Positions 50,822 through 63,665 of a stretch of DNA of 64,000 bases are shown here, one piece after another. The notes below the pieces were generated by a model. The model saw only the letters and a list, made by a program, of their open reading frames with translations, made no database searches and was not told where the DNA came from. Every line of letters starts with the position of its first letter. The stretch's first letter is position 1. The position numbers and the translations under genes are program-made. Source of the stretch: Phoronis australis (taxonomy: Eukaryota > Phoronida > Phoronidae); NCBI GenBank assembly GCA_002633005.1, contig NMRA01000290.1, positions 126,748 to 190,747 of the forward strand, in the 5' to 3' direction.

Positions 50822-52434
50822 AGCTGGAATCCATTGCTAGTCTCACAGTGGCTCTTAGCTTGCCATTTTAACTAATGGGCCAGTTTGTAGTCAGTATCCA
50901 TAACACTTGTATGTTTTGCGTATGTCAATGTTCACAATGATGTGAGCTGTCAAAAGGCACCCAAATCCCCAGCTCCTAGTAAAGTTTATGTGACAGAGAA
51001 TACACCTTTTTTATATGTTGATACACTCAAGCTACCGTTATTAGTAAAAAATATAAATGTAGAGAGAGTCTAAAATTTCTACAGTTAAATGGTACCATGG
51101 ATCTTCATTTCCTGATGTTTGTCAGTCAAGAAAGTAGGGCCATGTCCGTCAAGAATTTAAAATGTATTAACTAGGAATGATCATTTATGTCAAGAACTAG
51201 GAACGATCATTTATGTCAAGAAGGTGTGCTATGTCAATCCTCTAGGATGGAGGGGTTATGCCTATTAAATGAGAGAGTGAAGCTGTTGAGAGTGGTGTGT
51301 TTCTGATGTTCCTTCACAATCACAGTAAACAACCCAGCTGTAGCAAATGACAGATTACCTAGTACATGTTGCTGTTTCCTTGGTATATTTCTACCAGATT
51401 TGAATTGCATTTTATATATACATTGACTATTCGTTACTCAAAACAAATCATGTATTGGAACAAATCTTATAGCAATAAGTACGCAGTATCTTTGGACACC
51501 TGCTTAATGGATCAAGGAATTATTACAATATTGGTAAAACGAGAGAGAACTTATTTAACCGCTATATTATTTTTTACTGGTATGATTTGCATGCTCTTTT
51601 TAATTTTGTCAATCGTGAGTGCATTTATGGTTTGTTTTTGGTTTCTATTTGGTAAATGCAAGACTCTTTTGGTGTCTAGAATGTGAGTTAGGCATGTAAT
51701 TTATATTACAGTATTCACTGCCCACCACTTTATTTTGGTTTCTGGAGTCTTCCAGGTGATTTTGGATGATTTTTTTTAGATGTAATGAAGATGTAAATCA
51801 TATCCTCTCGACAATTGATACAATCGTGTAGTTTAATATAAAGCTGTTTTGATTGCAACTGTTGTGAAGCGCTGGAATTTCCTTTGACGTAAAATACTGA
51901 GTGACTTGTTGGTCTTGGCTTCAACATAATGCAGTGTTGCTGTGACAAACCAACCAAGTAGACAGCAAACTTACTTGGGACGGTTGAAATTGTTGACTGC
52001 ATCAAAATACCTCAATTTCATTTAACGCATTTCATTAATTCACCAGAATCCCAGATGAAAGTATCATGTTTAATAATTACCCACACAGCACGAGCATCTT
52101 GGTCAATTTGTGTTATGCACAATTTGCGTAATATGTACGCAGCAATGTAACAATGTTTTGGTCTAGTCTCGCGCTGTTTGTACAATGTCGAACGCCAGAT
52201 ACGTGATTTAAGTGCTGCCAGTTGGAGACTATCAGTTCAGGCCTTTAAGTGTAAATGGAAGAACCTGCTCAACTGGTGTTGAGTGCTACAATGAATTTAC
52301 ATAGGCTGATGTAGAGATTACACGAGGGGGGTTTGCAAATGGCCACAATTATTGTATCACTAAGTCTTCTTAATGACAAAACTAGATTCTGAAGTATATA
52401 TGTGAATAGAAATTTGTTCTAATTGATATTATGT

Positions 52435-52440
52435 AATAAA
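52435..52440 (+). promoter_or_regulatory. Candidate polyadenylation signal AATAAA for the MARVEL gene
   Basis: The first plus-strand AATAAA I found after the stop at 50821, about 1.6 kb downstream. A long 3' UTR or an alternative hexamer is equally possible. Confidence 0.3.
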
Positions 52441-53286
52441 CAATGTTAGTTTGCATGTGTAATGAGACGTAGTTCCTTCTTTCTTCAAACAGGAGTCCAT
52501 AAGACAATGGATGTAGGCAACACACCAAGTCGTGAGTAATATCTGTGCATTAAAAATGAATATTATTGCAGTGTGCCTTCAAGCAGTAAAATCCTGATCA
52601 TTGCACCAACGAACAGCGTTAAAAATGATTCTCTCGGGAACTGTTCTAAAATGTTTATTGCATCCAAATTGAGGTGTGTGTTGCAACACAATCAGATTTG
52701 GACTTATGGAAAGGAACACCATAAGTGAGCGAACGTAACCCAGTCACTTTCTAATGGGTTAGACTGTAGCTGAAAATTGGTAGTCAAGGCAACCTTTACT
52801 CCGCAATTTTGAATGCTGATCAAAGCACCAGTAAACCTGCCTTCCGTCACAGAAAACAACTTTTGATATAGAACGCTTACTGTTATGAAATTGGTCTCAA
52901 ATTTTGAGATTTGAAGGCTTTGAAAAAACTGATGGTTCGTTTTTCCTAGAGACCATGCTTCTCTCATAAAATGACCTTCCGCAACAAGCCAACTTGTAGA
53001 ATGTGGTTTCATTTCTGCTCATATTGACAAGGTGCCCGTAGGCATGTACCAAAAATTGGTGTGAGACCCCCTATTGCGGTTGCCAGGACTGCTAAATTCC
53101 ATCCCCTCTTCTGAGGTAGATTTTTCTGTTAGAATGCCAATGTGCCTTTTGCGGGGTTGAGGTCAATGCAGTGAGCCTTTTGCGGGGAAGGAATGGAAAT
53201 TTAGGGGCCTATTGGACCCTGCGCAGGTCCTGCAAAACTTGCAGAAAAAGTATCACCTACCTGCAATTTTTGCTACATGCCTTGGT

Positions 53287-53410
53287 TAAAACCGAGCTGA
53301 GGAGCTAGAAACCTGGCTCAAGGGTTTAGCAGTGTGACCTGGTGGGACTCGAACCCACGACCTCGAGTAATGGAAGCGGGCACTTATCAACCAGGCCACA
53401 CTGTCTCCTC
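53287..53410 (-). repeat. tRNA-derived SINE, family B, partial copy
   Basis: The minus strand shows a head with GGGTTCGAGTCCCACCA (intact B box) and the downstream GAGCTGAGG-containing segment shared with the copies at 24909 and 57092. Confidence 0.75.
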
Positions 53411-54912
53411 TGTGAATATTAAGCGGTCTAAATAATTTTTTTGCAATGAAATGCGGGTTTACTGCTGCTTACAGTCCACAGTGTAATATTTTTTGCATCT
53501 TACAAAACAGACATCACGCAATGTGGAATACATCCCAGACTTTGACAATGAATCTTAACGCAGCAAGGCACTAACATGACACCAACACATAACTTATTTA
53601 CAAATTCTGCAGAAGACCCCCTCACTTAACGTTGCTAATATCAGCAGCCCTGCACATTGAATAAACACAAGGACACACTTTTTCACATGGTGATATTTAT
53701 TGTACCGAAACACATTTTTCAACTAAGACATCACATTTGCCTTGGTAACTCTGCTTATTGAGCACAAAAATAACGACCAAAATTGTTCATTTTCTATTTT
53801 CAAAGGCTGACACCTTTAATGAACAAGAATGGAAACTAACCAAATGCAGTTTTATAACATCATCACACCATAGAGCAGACTGATGAGAGACTAACAAATT
53901 TTAAACAATAGTCATTCAAAATGAAATTCCGCATGTCCACCATACTGTGCACTGAATTTGTGAACAATTACCATACTCTCACCTAAACCGAGCAAGTTGT
54001 CAAAATTGATGCATTGTCACAGTTTCTCACAATGTACGTAGTGCCTCTATCAAATGCCATTTTCTTGTATAGTGTGACGCCATTTTGATGTTTTGGATGC
54101 TAAACAATAAATTAAAATGTTAAAATTAAACAGCATTTACAATAATTAGGCCAGATTTACATACCGGTGTAAATTACTAAAGACTTGAAAAAATTATTAC
54201 CTGGCTACGGACCTTGTCAATCTTGATACTCTTCAACTCCCTGCAAACATTTCAATGGTTGCAAAAGGTGTGGGAACCCACTGATCAACCCAAGCATATA
54301 ATTTTGTACAAATTTCAAGTGCTAAATTGCCCTCGTGGTTACCTGTATTGGAAAAAAGTCTAACACCTGCAAAATTTTTGAAAATGTGATGTAACTGAAG
54401 TGTGCATTTCTATTCCTATTTGTGGATCCAAACCACATCACAGTTAGTGGCTGATAAGACATTCAAGTGGAACTTGCACTCTAATTCCTTATCATTGTGA
54501 TTGCTTGATCAAATCAGTTATTATAACTGTTACAACATATAGCGAAGATGTGAATATGAAGTAGGTTGAAAATTACCAAATGTTTGGAATGAGTTTTGTG
54601 TCGAAAATGATTCGCCGTAAATCACTCAACTGTATCCAGTAAATATCGTGACATGGTGTTGGGGAAGAACACTGCAAGATGCAAGCTATGTGAGGCCCCA
54701 AGTTATGTCATTAGTGTAGCGGTAAAATATTTGCAGAATTTTCTGTTTTCATTTAAATTATCAATGACTACATTACTGCACTTTGTTTAGCATAGCTAAA
54801 CAGATGTTCAAATAGCATTGTTGCTTAGTTCCTGCTATACATTTGCACAGTTGAAAGTGTGCAAATACATCTTTAACGCAATTTAAAAGACACGATGGTG
54901 ACTTCTGTAATA

Positions 54913-57900
54913 TCACGTCGACAAGGAAGGATCGTACTCGTACACCTCCCGAGTCTGTTCTTTTCCATCAGCCAATGGGATTGAGATAGTGGGGTTGCAT
55001 TCAGCATTGGCTTCTTGCTCAGTCTTTGTTGTGATTAGTTCCACTGTAGCAGGTAGCCTGTCACCCAACTCTGACTGCCGTGCACACTGATAGACCTCCC
55101 TGCACACAATTATATATGGATTCACTTATTAATGAAGAATAGGTTCCTCATCGTTCACTGGGTGGTACATAATAAAAAATATGAGCTCAGCCCCGGAAAA
55201 CGCTTTTGCATTACATCCAGGTTCTCATTCACTCCCTTGCTTATATTCACTAGTAAGATGGAGCTCAGAAGAGTAGGAGACACCTTTGTGCAATGCTCGA
55301 TTGTCAGCCAATAAAGCCAGGATTCAAACTCGGGTCTCCCAAACGAGAGTCCGTAGACCAAACCACTAAGCCACACTGTCTCCCTATACATAGATGAAGA
55401 GTGTATTTGTTAAAGTGAGACCAGGGAGCCAGTAAGTTCAAAAAGTGGACGAACTGTACTCTTAAATACCAAGTGCATGATTACTATTACATCAGTTTTC
55501 TTAACAACAAACTCCTGAAAATATATTTCATGACACAATTTCTACATGACCATCATCATCTATTGTAACCACTTACTTCCCATGTTTTTTCGCAGTCAGT
55601 ATCACATGCCCCAGTTTCCCATTAGCCAGACATAGTCGACAATGGACATGTTTTGATGGCTTAGCCAACTGCCGCACAATGCGAGGCCAGTTTCCCTCTT
55701 TGTCCCGTGAAACCTTTTTGAAGACAGCATACGTGAACCTCTCCAGTTTCTTAACATTGTCTGCCTGTAAGACACAAATGGTAAAATGGTTTAAGCCAAG
55801 ACCAAACTACTATGTACAGTTACAATGTCTATTAGATACATACTAAGTGATAATGCTGTGTCAATATTGCCTGGGTAGAGTTTCATAGATGCAAGAATCT
55901 AGCAAAGAGAGCTACTTTGATCACGTGTTCCGCTTGTAATACAAGGCAATATCGCGCAAAGTCTTGCATGATCTTGCGTTTTTGCGAGGCTCTTGAACCT
56001 ACAAAATGCACGCCTGGTTTTTGTCTAAGTTAAAGCAGAGCTGAACAAAATGTCTGCCTGACAGATATAAGTGAGTGTTATTGTAGTTATTTAAGCTATG
56101 AGCAGACTGCTGTAAAGAGGCATGTCGCATATCAACTACTTTGCTATAAAAGCCTTTCAGTGCTTATTGGTGTACCGTAGGTAGTAAGTGACAAAACTGT
56201 CTCAGCGCTGTCTAGTTTTTGTCCAATTTAAGGTAAAACTGACAGTAAAAAATGGAGAGTTGAATTGCTAAAAAATTGAAAATTTTGATTGAAAATAACT
56301 CTTAAAAAGTCTTCACCTTTGACCTTAAAGTGATACTCCCAAGGTTAATATGAGCAAATGTAAAGTGTTGAAATGCAACCATGTTTGCACTGCCAACTGT
56401 ATGCTTCTACGGGTGTATATTAAGTATCTCAAAAATGGCCATAAGGTAGTGCAGAATCTATCACACTGTTCGAAAATGGGAAGGCGTTTTCATTTTTCTG
56501 TTTGTCAAATTTCATGAAAATCCATCCAGGAACTTGGAAGATACAGAGGCAAATGTAAAAAAAGAAAATTGCCGCTAGGAGGCACATCGGTATTCAGATT
56601 CATTTGAAAGAAGTTGTCACGTTCATAGGAATACAGTTGCCAAATTTCAAGATTCTGCAAGTCAGTTAGGTGATACAGCCACAGACAGGAAAAAATTGCC
56701 ACTAGGGAGTGACAAAGAATAGAAACCGTCCATCATGCCGGACACCCAGATGTCCAGACAGATGATCACAGCATACAATATATAAAAATAAAATATCATG
56801 TACATGTGGGTGCATAAAAAAGAAAACAATGATTGTGGAAGTTCTCGAATAGCCCTGTGATATTCCCTAGCAATAAAACAAAGAAACAGAGAGAGAGAGG
56901 TAATTGGTATGAGATGAGCCAGAATTCTCAGTAATCGACTGCTAGATGATGCCAAACACAACGACAAGTCTGTTATCCTGTCATGTTCATCATGTTTTAT
57001 GTTGCAAATTCTGGGACTGACCAGATCTTATGTCTGAGAATGATGTCAGCAGTGAGACAGAAGTTTTGATATTGTGATTGTGTTTAAAAAAATAATTGCA
57101 GGTGGTCTGGTACACGTTGTACCAGATGTGCACAAGGTCATGCTTGTAGGCCTATTGTACTCCTTACTTGGAACTATTTTTGTGCTTTACTAAATAGTTA
57201 AAACTGAGCTGAGGAGTTAGAAACCTGACTCAAGGGTTTAGCAATGTGGCTCAGTGGGACTCGATCCCACAACCTCAAGTTAAGAAGGCAGGAATCTATC
57301 ACTCTAGGCCACACTGCCTCCTTGTGAGTGTGTTGGCATAACGTGCTTTATTAAGAAATTAGTCTCAACTTGTGCCTTTGTCAAATTGATTTCACGTTTT
57401 GAAAGAACTGACAGTTTGTTATTGCGTGAGATCAGATTCTACAAGTTGGTTTGTCACAGAATGTCATTTTATGTGCTAAACATAGTTTCAATGAATAAGG
57501 AACTGTCAATTTTTTGCAAATCCAGAAATCACTTTGAGAAATTAAAACGTTAACACCAATTTCATAGTGGTAAGTCGTTTTAACCAAAAGTTCCTTTCTT
57601 GGATGGTTCGCTGGTTTGTAATGGATTCAGAGATTTATAGAGTTGAGAAAAGTCAGGGAGCATAAACAGTGAGTCATGAAGAGACAATATGCTCTTCCTG
57701 GCCACAATCATTCTTGTCACTTACACTGTCCAACGGCTTATAATGCATGCTGAAATTACATGGAATACCAGAACCATCCTGGAAACGGGGACAAACCTCA
57801 TCATGGGAACACTGAAATCAATGAAACACAAACATGCAAAATATCATTTGCAACTTGACTTTGCACAATGTCTTGTCAATATTAAATTAATTATCTATGC

Positions 57901-60900
57901 GGGAGTGGAAAACAGACTTATACTGAACTTAGTGTCAGATTCCACCAATTATATTACGAAATACGGAAACAATAAGCCCATGTTCCATCAAAGAAACTAA
58001 ATTATGATTTAGACCAAATACTGCTACAGAAATGATCTCAGCCTGTTCCTTACTCAGATGAGAACTTGTTACATACTAGCGTTGTTTATTAGCTGTATAG
58101 TGTCTATTATTACTCAGTAGGTGTGCGACCTTGACGGAAATGCACATTTTAGCATAGTATAATGATTTGATAAAATTACCTGTTAGAACACAACAGAAGT
58201 GATTTCTGGGCTTGCACTGAACAGACACTTCATAATTCTCTGAGACCATGCTCCACGTATGAAATGAGACGACATGACAAGCCAACTGGTCTCAAGCAGC
58301 AGCAAATTGTAAGCTCTTTCAAAGCCCCAAAATCATCTCCAATTTGAAACAGGAGCATTTTGAGAACAACTTCATAACAGCAATGGTCTAAATCAAAAAA
58401 CTGTTCTTTGTGATGAAAACCAGGTTTATTGCTGCTTTAAACATGAACTCTCTCATTATAAACTTAATGACTGCCGCCAGTATAAAGCAGGTTCTGGACA
58501 TATTTATTGCAGTCACTGCTTCAAAAGACAACTTGACAGAATAAAACAAAATGTCGTAGACATAACATTGCAGATACAAAAGCATTACTACATACCTTGG
58601 AACTAAAGCTTGCTCTTAGAGTCATAGTACGGCAAAATCTCACCAATTTAGGACACAATATGGCGGGAAATTGAAAGTTCATTTTTTCGCAAATGGTAAG
58701 TACCACCATACAAGGGCTTTATCAATCTTAACCTACAAACCATGGTATCATCAGGCAGTGTTTTGAAAAATGACCAATGTTGTCAATTATTTTATCTAAA
58801 ATTGTTGAAATTGTAACATTAGCAACTCAACTGAAAAGTAGTTTTGCAGAGCATTATAGGTGCCACCTATTTCATGCTACAGCTTCATACTTGTCCATTA
58901 CAATTTTACTGTGTTGACAAGTGTTACTTACAGGAGCAAATATGTGGGCCTCAGAGCCCCCATTCTTCAATATGTGTTTACGTGCTTCCATCAGTAAGTG
59001 ATAGCCAACATTAGTTCCATTTTCAACCAGAACCTGTAACAGCAATGTTACAAAACTTTCTTTGAGCCACCACAGACGGAGAGCTAAGTACCTTGAATAG
59101 AAATGAGGTTAGCTCGTAGCTCACGTTTGCGACAGAATGAATCTTGACTTTTTGCCTCCCAAGGCGGTGAGACAAACATCTCAGTTGTTGGATTTCATTA
59201 ATCTAATAAGCCTTAATAGTAAGTGGGCAAAGAGCCAAAACAGGAAGATTTCCTAACTCACAAGGTGTGCATCCAGGATTTTTAGTTTGGGGGGCAGGGC
59301 AGAGTATTAGCCAGGATTTTGCCGCTCAGACATTCGCACCTCCGAACTGCCAAATGGAATCTGGGAGTTTTAGGTGGGGTCGTGGGTCCCTTGGTCCCCC
59401 TCTAAATCCGACAATGACATACAGAGGTATTCCATTGAGTCTTAATCAGGTGATTAGTGCAGTGGGTTCAACTGTTTGGCTTAAGCACGCAGTAACATTT
59501 TATTGAAATTTGTCAGTTTATGAAAACTTCAATCTGCACTCGAAAAACTTACCAAGTAGTCCTGAGTTCTATTCCACAAGGAAAGCAGAGAGCTGATTCG
59601 CTCCTCTTTGTTTGGTAACTCCAGCAAAGTATAGGCACTCACAACAAGGTTATACGGGTTCTGCAAGACATAAAACAAACAAGGGATTGTTACGTGAAAG
59701 GTGACTTAAGACTTAAGTCAAATTTTAACTTAAGTTCCCACTTCACAGTTACAGAATAAACTTTTACCATGTAACTGCTAGTTGCCACTGTTCATCTCAA
59801 TGTTTATTTCACTTCCACCACATTCATTTTACCACGCACGTGAGGATGTGATATGTGCTACTATTAACTTGTTTGTTTTGTAATGTCTGTTGCCAGTTTG
59901 CTTTACAACTGTACACCAGAAGATCAGAAATTGTAAAGCAAGTATGAGCGTGTAACAGCTGTCGAACAAAAAGTACAGCTATGTGTAAATCTTGAAACAA
60001 TGAGGATTATATAGATCGCAAGCACTTTTAAGTCTGGTCCGCACACCACCTGTTGTTCACATCATGTGACCTAATGAACATAAGTCTGAAAAGATTTCTG
60101 TCTCGGCCGGGACTCGAACCCGAGACCTGCTGCTAATTTTGCAGACACAATAGTCCACTAAGCCATTGGGACCAGGACCACTGGTCAAACACAGAAATCC
60201 AATCAGACTTGGCAGTGGGCAAACTCCTGAATGTATATGAACATGTAAATCTTGAATATTTTCAGACTTATGTTCATTAGATTATGTCTTGTGTCCAACA
60301 GTTGGCGTGTGGACCAGACTTTGTGTGGAGCTTAAGACGAAATTTATGACTTTAAATCTTAAGTCACTCCTCACAAATTGAACATCAGGTGACATATGAT
60401 GGGAGCAATAGTCACGTACAGGGGTCCCAGATTTTGAGACTGAACCAGACACTCAGAGTTTTCTCTACTGAATAACAGACATCAAACTGGTTCTCACAAT
60501 CTTGGAACCTTGTAAGTGACTACTGCCAGATAAGGTCATACAACTGGGTAGAATAATGAGAAATTTTGATATGATACTGAACATATAAACACTTCGTGAG
60601 TAACGTAGTACGTCTAGGCTCAGTATCTGATTTTGACACATTACAAAACTACACTCTAGAAAATTTCGAATCTGTCATTAAAAAGAGTAGGGCGTACTAG
60701 ACACATAAACACTTCAACAGGTCAGCTGTGAGTCACAGTAAGTCTAGGTGGAACGACACTTCCTAATACAATGCATGTATGCACTAACAAATGGTTGACA
60801 ATTGTTGACAACTCATCAAAACCCATCACCTTTTCAGAGATTTTACATACCTCGGTCTTGGGCATAAACTGACGGAAGTAAATGCCCCTGAAGCAAGGCT

Positions 60901-63665
60901 CTTTTTGTTCTTCACCATCTAAATGAGAAACATATGAGTAAATCAGTAGCTAACATAACTGGAAAACAACTGCTCATTGACATACCTAGAATGCTGCAAG
61001 GGAGGTCCCATTTGGCCCCAATGTCTTAATGGGAAATGTTTGTGTAATTCCTACAAATAGTGTGCCAGCAGCGATTCTTTGGTTGAGTACTTCAGAGAGG
61101 CAAAGAAAGCACCGTAATTCTCAAGCGGTGAGCAAGAATTTTTCGAAATAATTAACTAACTTTGAAAGCAACATTTGTGACAGCATTCTAGCAAATCAAA
61201 TTTCACGAAGGTAATCTATTAACAATGGTTGCTTCTGCAGTGTCTTTTCTGCAACCTTGACTTTAATCCAGGTGGAATTGCCTGACATTTCACAAGGACC
61301 TTTATGCTGCGTCAGTAATATTCACAGACAAAAACATGAACTTTCAAAAGCACAACAATTTATTTCGAAGTTAAGGAGACCTGCCATATCATTGTCACTG
61401 AAGAATGAACTTGATGGTACATTATTGTTTTCATGGCCAAAGAATTAATGTTCAAGATTTTTGTTGGATGGGCTTGACTTCTTAAAGTTGAGTTAGATTT
61501 TGACGAGAGTAATAAAACAACAAAATCCCTTGTATTTTTGTTACAATTGTCACTTCTAGCCATTGCCTGGCAAAACATTCACTGAAATCAAAGCCGGTAG
61601 CTTAGCCATTTAAAACGCTCAAAATACTTTTGAACATGTGGGATTTGGCTCAGCAGCAAAACGTTGGACTATAGCAGAGGGAGTGGGTTCGAGTCCATAC
61701 TACAGCCAATCTGTATAGAATTCTTTTTCTTGCCAAAAATGCCCCTTCAATCAGTTGGAATTGACAAGTTCCTCATTTTAGGCACCACAAACAATAAGGC
61801 TGGAAATAGACAGGTTCTGTGGTATACTGTAAATTAAAATAATACGAACCTTGCATCAACAATCTGGCCAGAGTGTTCATGTCACCACTGGGGTCAACAC
61901 AGTAATGCTCCGACAACCATCTTCCCCAGATCTGATTAGCTGCCCTGTTGGAAAATCAGTAAGAGGCCGAAATAACTGTTACAAACTACCAAGACGCAGA
62001 TTTCATGNAATTTTCATGATTTTTGTTGGATGGGCTTGACTTCTTAAAGTTGTGTTAGATTTTGACGAGAGTAATAAAACAACAAAATCCCTTGTATTTT
62101 TGTTACAATTGTCACTTCTAGCCATTGCCTGGCAAAACATTCACTGAAATCAAAGCCGGTAGCTTAGCCATTTAAAACGCTCAAAATACTTTTGAACACG
62201 TGGGATTTGGCTCAGCAGCAAAACGTTGGACTATTGCAGAGGGAATGGGTTCCAGTCCATACTACAGCCAATCTGTATAGAATTCTTTTTCTTGCCAAAA
62301 ATGCCCCTTCAATCAGTTGGAATTGACAAGTTCCTCATTTTAGGCACCACAAACAATAAGGCTGGAAATAGACAGGTTCTGTGGTATACTGTAAATTAAA
62401 ATAATACGAACCTTGCATCAACAATCTGGCCAGAGTGTTCATGTCACCACTGGGGTCAACACAGTAATGCTCCGACAACCATCTTCCCCAGATCTGATTA
62501 GCTGCCCTGTTGGAAAATCAGTAAGAGGCCGAAATAACTGTTACAAACTACCAAGACGCAGATTTCATGGTTATGCAAAGCAGCACATATGCCAGAAACA
62601 AAGGTTAACCAGGACAACTGTTTATTAAAAATGTCAAGAAATACAACTCTGAAATTCAAAATTGTCAAATGTAGCAAGCTAGCCACAGGCATGTAGCTTG
62701 ACAAACAAATACTTGAGTTTAAATTTACGTTTTGAAAGCGATTGCAAGAAACTGTTTAATGTAATTAATCAGAAAAACAAATCACTTACCAAGTTACTGA
62801 GCCAAGCCCAGATCCAAAATCAAACAAAGACACAGGCTTGAACTCTGGATCTCTCCTGGCAATCTATAAGCAACACAGTTAATCTCCAACACTGCTGTTA
62901 ATCACTGTGACAGTTTAAAACACTAAATGAGGCACCTGCACAAAAAACTGTATCAGTATTGACTTTTCGGCAATAGTCTGATATAACGTGACCACATTAT
63001 GAGAACCAGTTTCATGCCCGTAATTCAGTGGAGAAAACTGGTTCTCAAAATGGTTCTCAAAATGCAGACACATTATATCAGACAGACTACAACTGCCTTT
63101 TCTTCAACTTATAAAAAAACCAAGAAGCAACAAGAAAACAAAAAGATACTGAAAGCACACCACAAAACACTCCAAATGAAAAACTAAATCATTATATGTC
63201 AGAAATCCCAGCAGTTTCAATCAAGATAATACTCAATGGTTTGATTCATAATTTAGTATCAGTTCACACCAGTTTGCAGAGCCTATGGGGTTACTGTAAT
63301 AAACTCGCAAATGAAAATGTGGATTCATTCCCTGGCCACCGCTTGTATAGTAGTGTTGAGCAATGCATTTATCATAATGCTGTTTCAGTCGACTCAGATA
63401 AATAAATAACAGCCACGACTACAAAGTAACCTGTGATGAACTATCATCCCATCTGGGGGAAGTTGAAAGACTAGCTAAGTGCAAATGATGTAACTTTAGT
63501 CAAAACCATTTTTAATTCAGACAAGACTCGAGGAGTTTTCAAAATTATGGAAAGATTAAATTTCACAAGAATTGAAAACTGACCTCATCAAATACTCTGA
63601 TTAAGATAGCATACTCTGGAGCCAACCTTGATGACATGTAGAGAAACGACTTGTATGCATTATAG
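54913..63665 (-). CDS. METTL17: METTL17 / Rsm22-type mitochondrial ribosome assembly factor (5' partial)
   Basis: Nine exons in transcription order: 63665-63584, 62863-62790, 62506-62412 (or its duplicate 61944-61850), 60918-60851, 59660-59553, 59033-58932, 57811-57725, 55764-55577, 55099-54913. They give 329 residues and a TGA. The product is a class I methyltransferase-like protein that binds the mitochondrial small subunit during assembly. Visible motifs are the Rsm22 N-terminal segment (SSRLAPEYA), the SAM motif I FDFGSGLGSVTW, GIYFRQFMP, VVSAYTLLELP and VLVENGTNVG. The cysteines are CSHDEVC, IPCNF and HVHCRLC, matching the Fe-S-binding cysteines of the human protein. The N-terminus lies past 64000. 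The donor after 61850/62412 is the non-consensus GTTCGT. Confidence 0.93.
55184..55384 (-). repeat. tRNA-derived SINE, family A, copy 2
   Basis: Full-length match to 35041-35240, in the last METTL17 intron. The minus-strand head ends in a B-box-like GAGTTTGAATCC. Confidence 0.8.
57092..57322 (-). repeat. tRNA-derived SINE, family B, copy 2
   Basis: The most complete copy of the family. It has a tRNA-like head at 57240-57322 on the minus strand (GTGGGATCGAGTCCCACTG), and the body ends near 57092. It lies in a METTL17 intron. Confidence 0.75.
60030..60321. mobile_element. Foldback element with 65-bp terminal inverted repeats around a tRNA-like core
   Basis: The left end (60030-60099) and right end (60255-60321) are inverted copies beginning AAGTCTGGTCC and including CTAATGAACATAAGTCTGAAAA. 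The interior contains a 73-bp tRNA-like sequence and no transposase. It lies in a METTL17 intron. Confidence 0.8.
60101..60173 (-). repeat. tRNA-like sequence inside the foldback element
   Basis: On the minus strand there is GGCTTAGTGGA (A box), CTGC/GCAG arms around a 7-base loop, and an intact GGTTCGAGTCCCG (B box). The acceptor stem does not pair (GGTCCCA against GCCGAGA) and the loop lacks T33, so it is not a functional tRNA gene. Confidence 0.65.
61456..62008. repeat. Direct repeat copy 1, before the N at 62009, includes a METTL17 exon
   Basis: This 553-bp segment is repeated almost perfectly at 62019-62569. It includes the 95-bp METTL17 exon (61944-61850) and its flanking intron sequence. 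Confidence 0.95.
62019..62569. repeat. Direct repeat copy 2, after the N at 62009, includes the same METTL17 exon
   Basis: A 551-bp copy with a handful of substitutions, none in the exon as far as I can read. This copy is continuous with the upstream METTL17 sequence. Confidence 0.95.
62969..63085. repeat. Hairpin MITE, family GTTCTCA, copy 2
   Basis: Arms CAATAGTCTGATATAAC and ATTATATCAGACAG with GAGAACCAGTTT blocks between them. A small duplication of the right inner block (TGGTTCTCAAAA twice) distinguishes it from 31626-31748. Confidence 0.8.

Larger units (their letters stand above)
50822..54912. other. Convergent intergenic region between the MARVEL gene and METTL17
   Basis: No exon is recognised. 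It contains the MARVEL 3' UTR, a candidate AATAAA at 52435-52440, a 26-bp duplication near 51172-51222, a partial SINE (53287-53410) and one copy of the dispersed 27-bp core (about 53925). A minus-strand AATAAA at 53696-53701 could serve METTL17. Confidence 0.5.

Noticed and set aside
58168-58225. Minus-strand exon with CKPRNHFCC, as a candidate for the METTL17 cysteine exon
   Set aside because: Its length does not keep the phase, and the exon at 57725-57811 fits both phase and cysteine pattern.
59267-59506. 79-residue open frame in a METTL17 intron
   Set aside because: Composition is typical of a G-rich repeat remnant, with no domain and no splice support.
60101-60173. Functional tRNA gene
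   Set aside because: The acceptor stem does not pair and position 33 is not T. It lies within inverted repeats of a mobile element.
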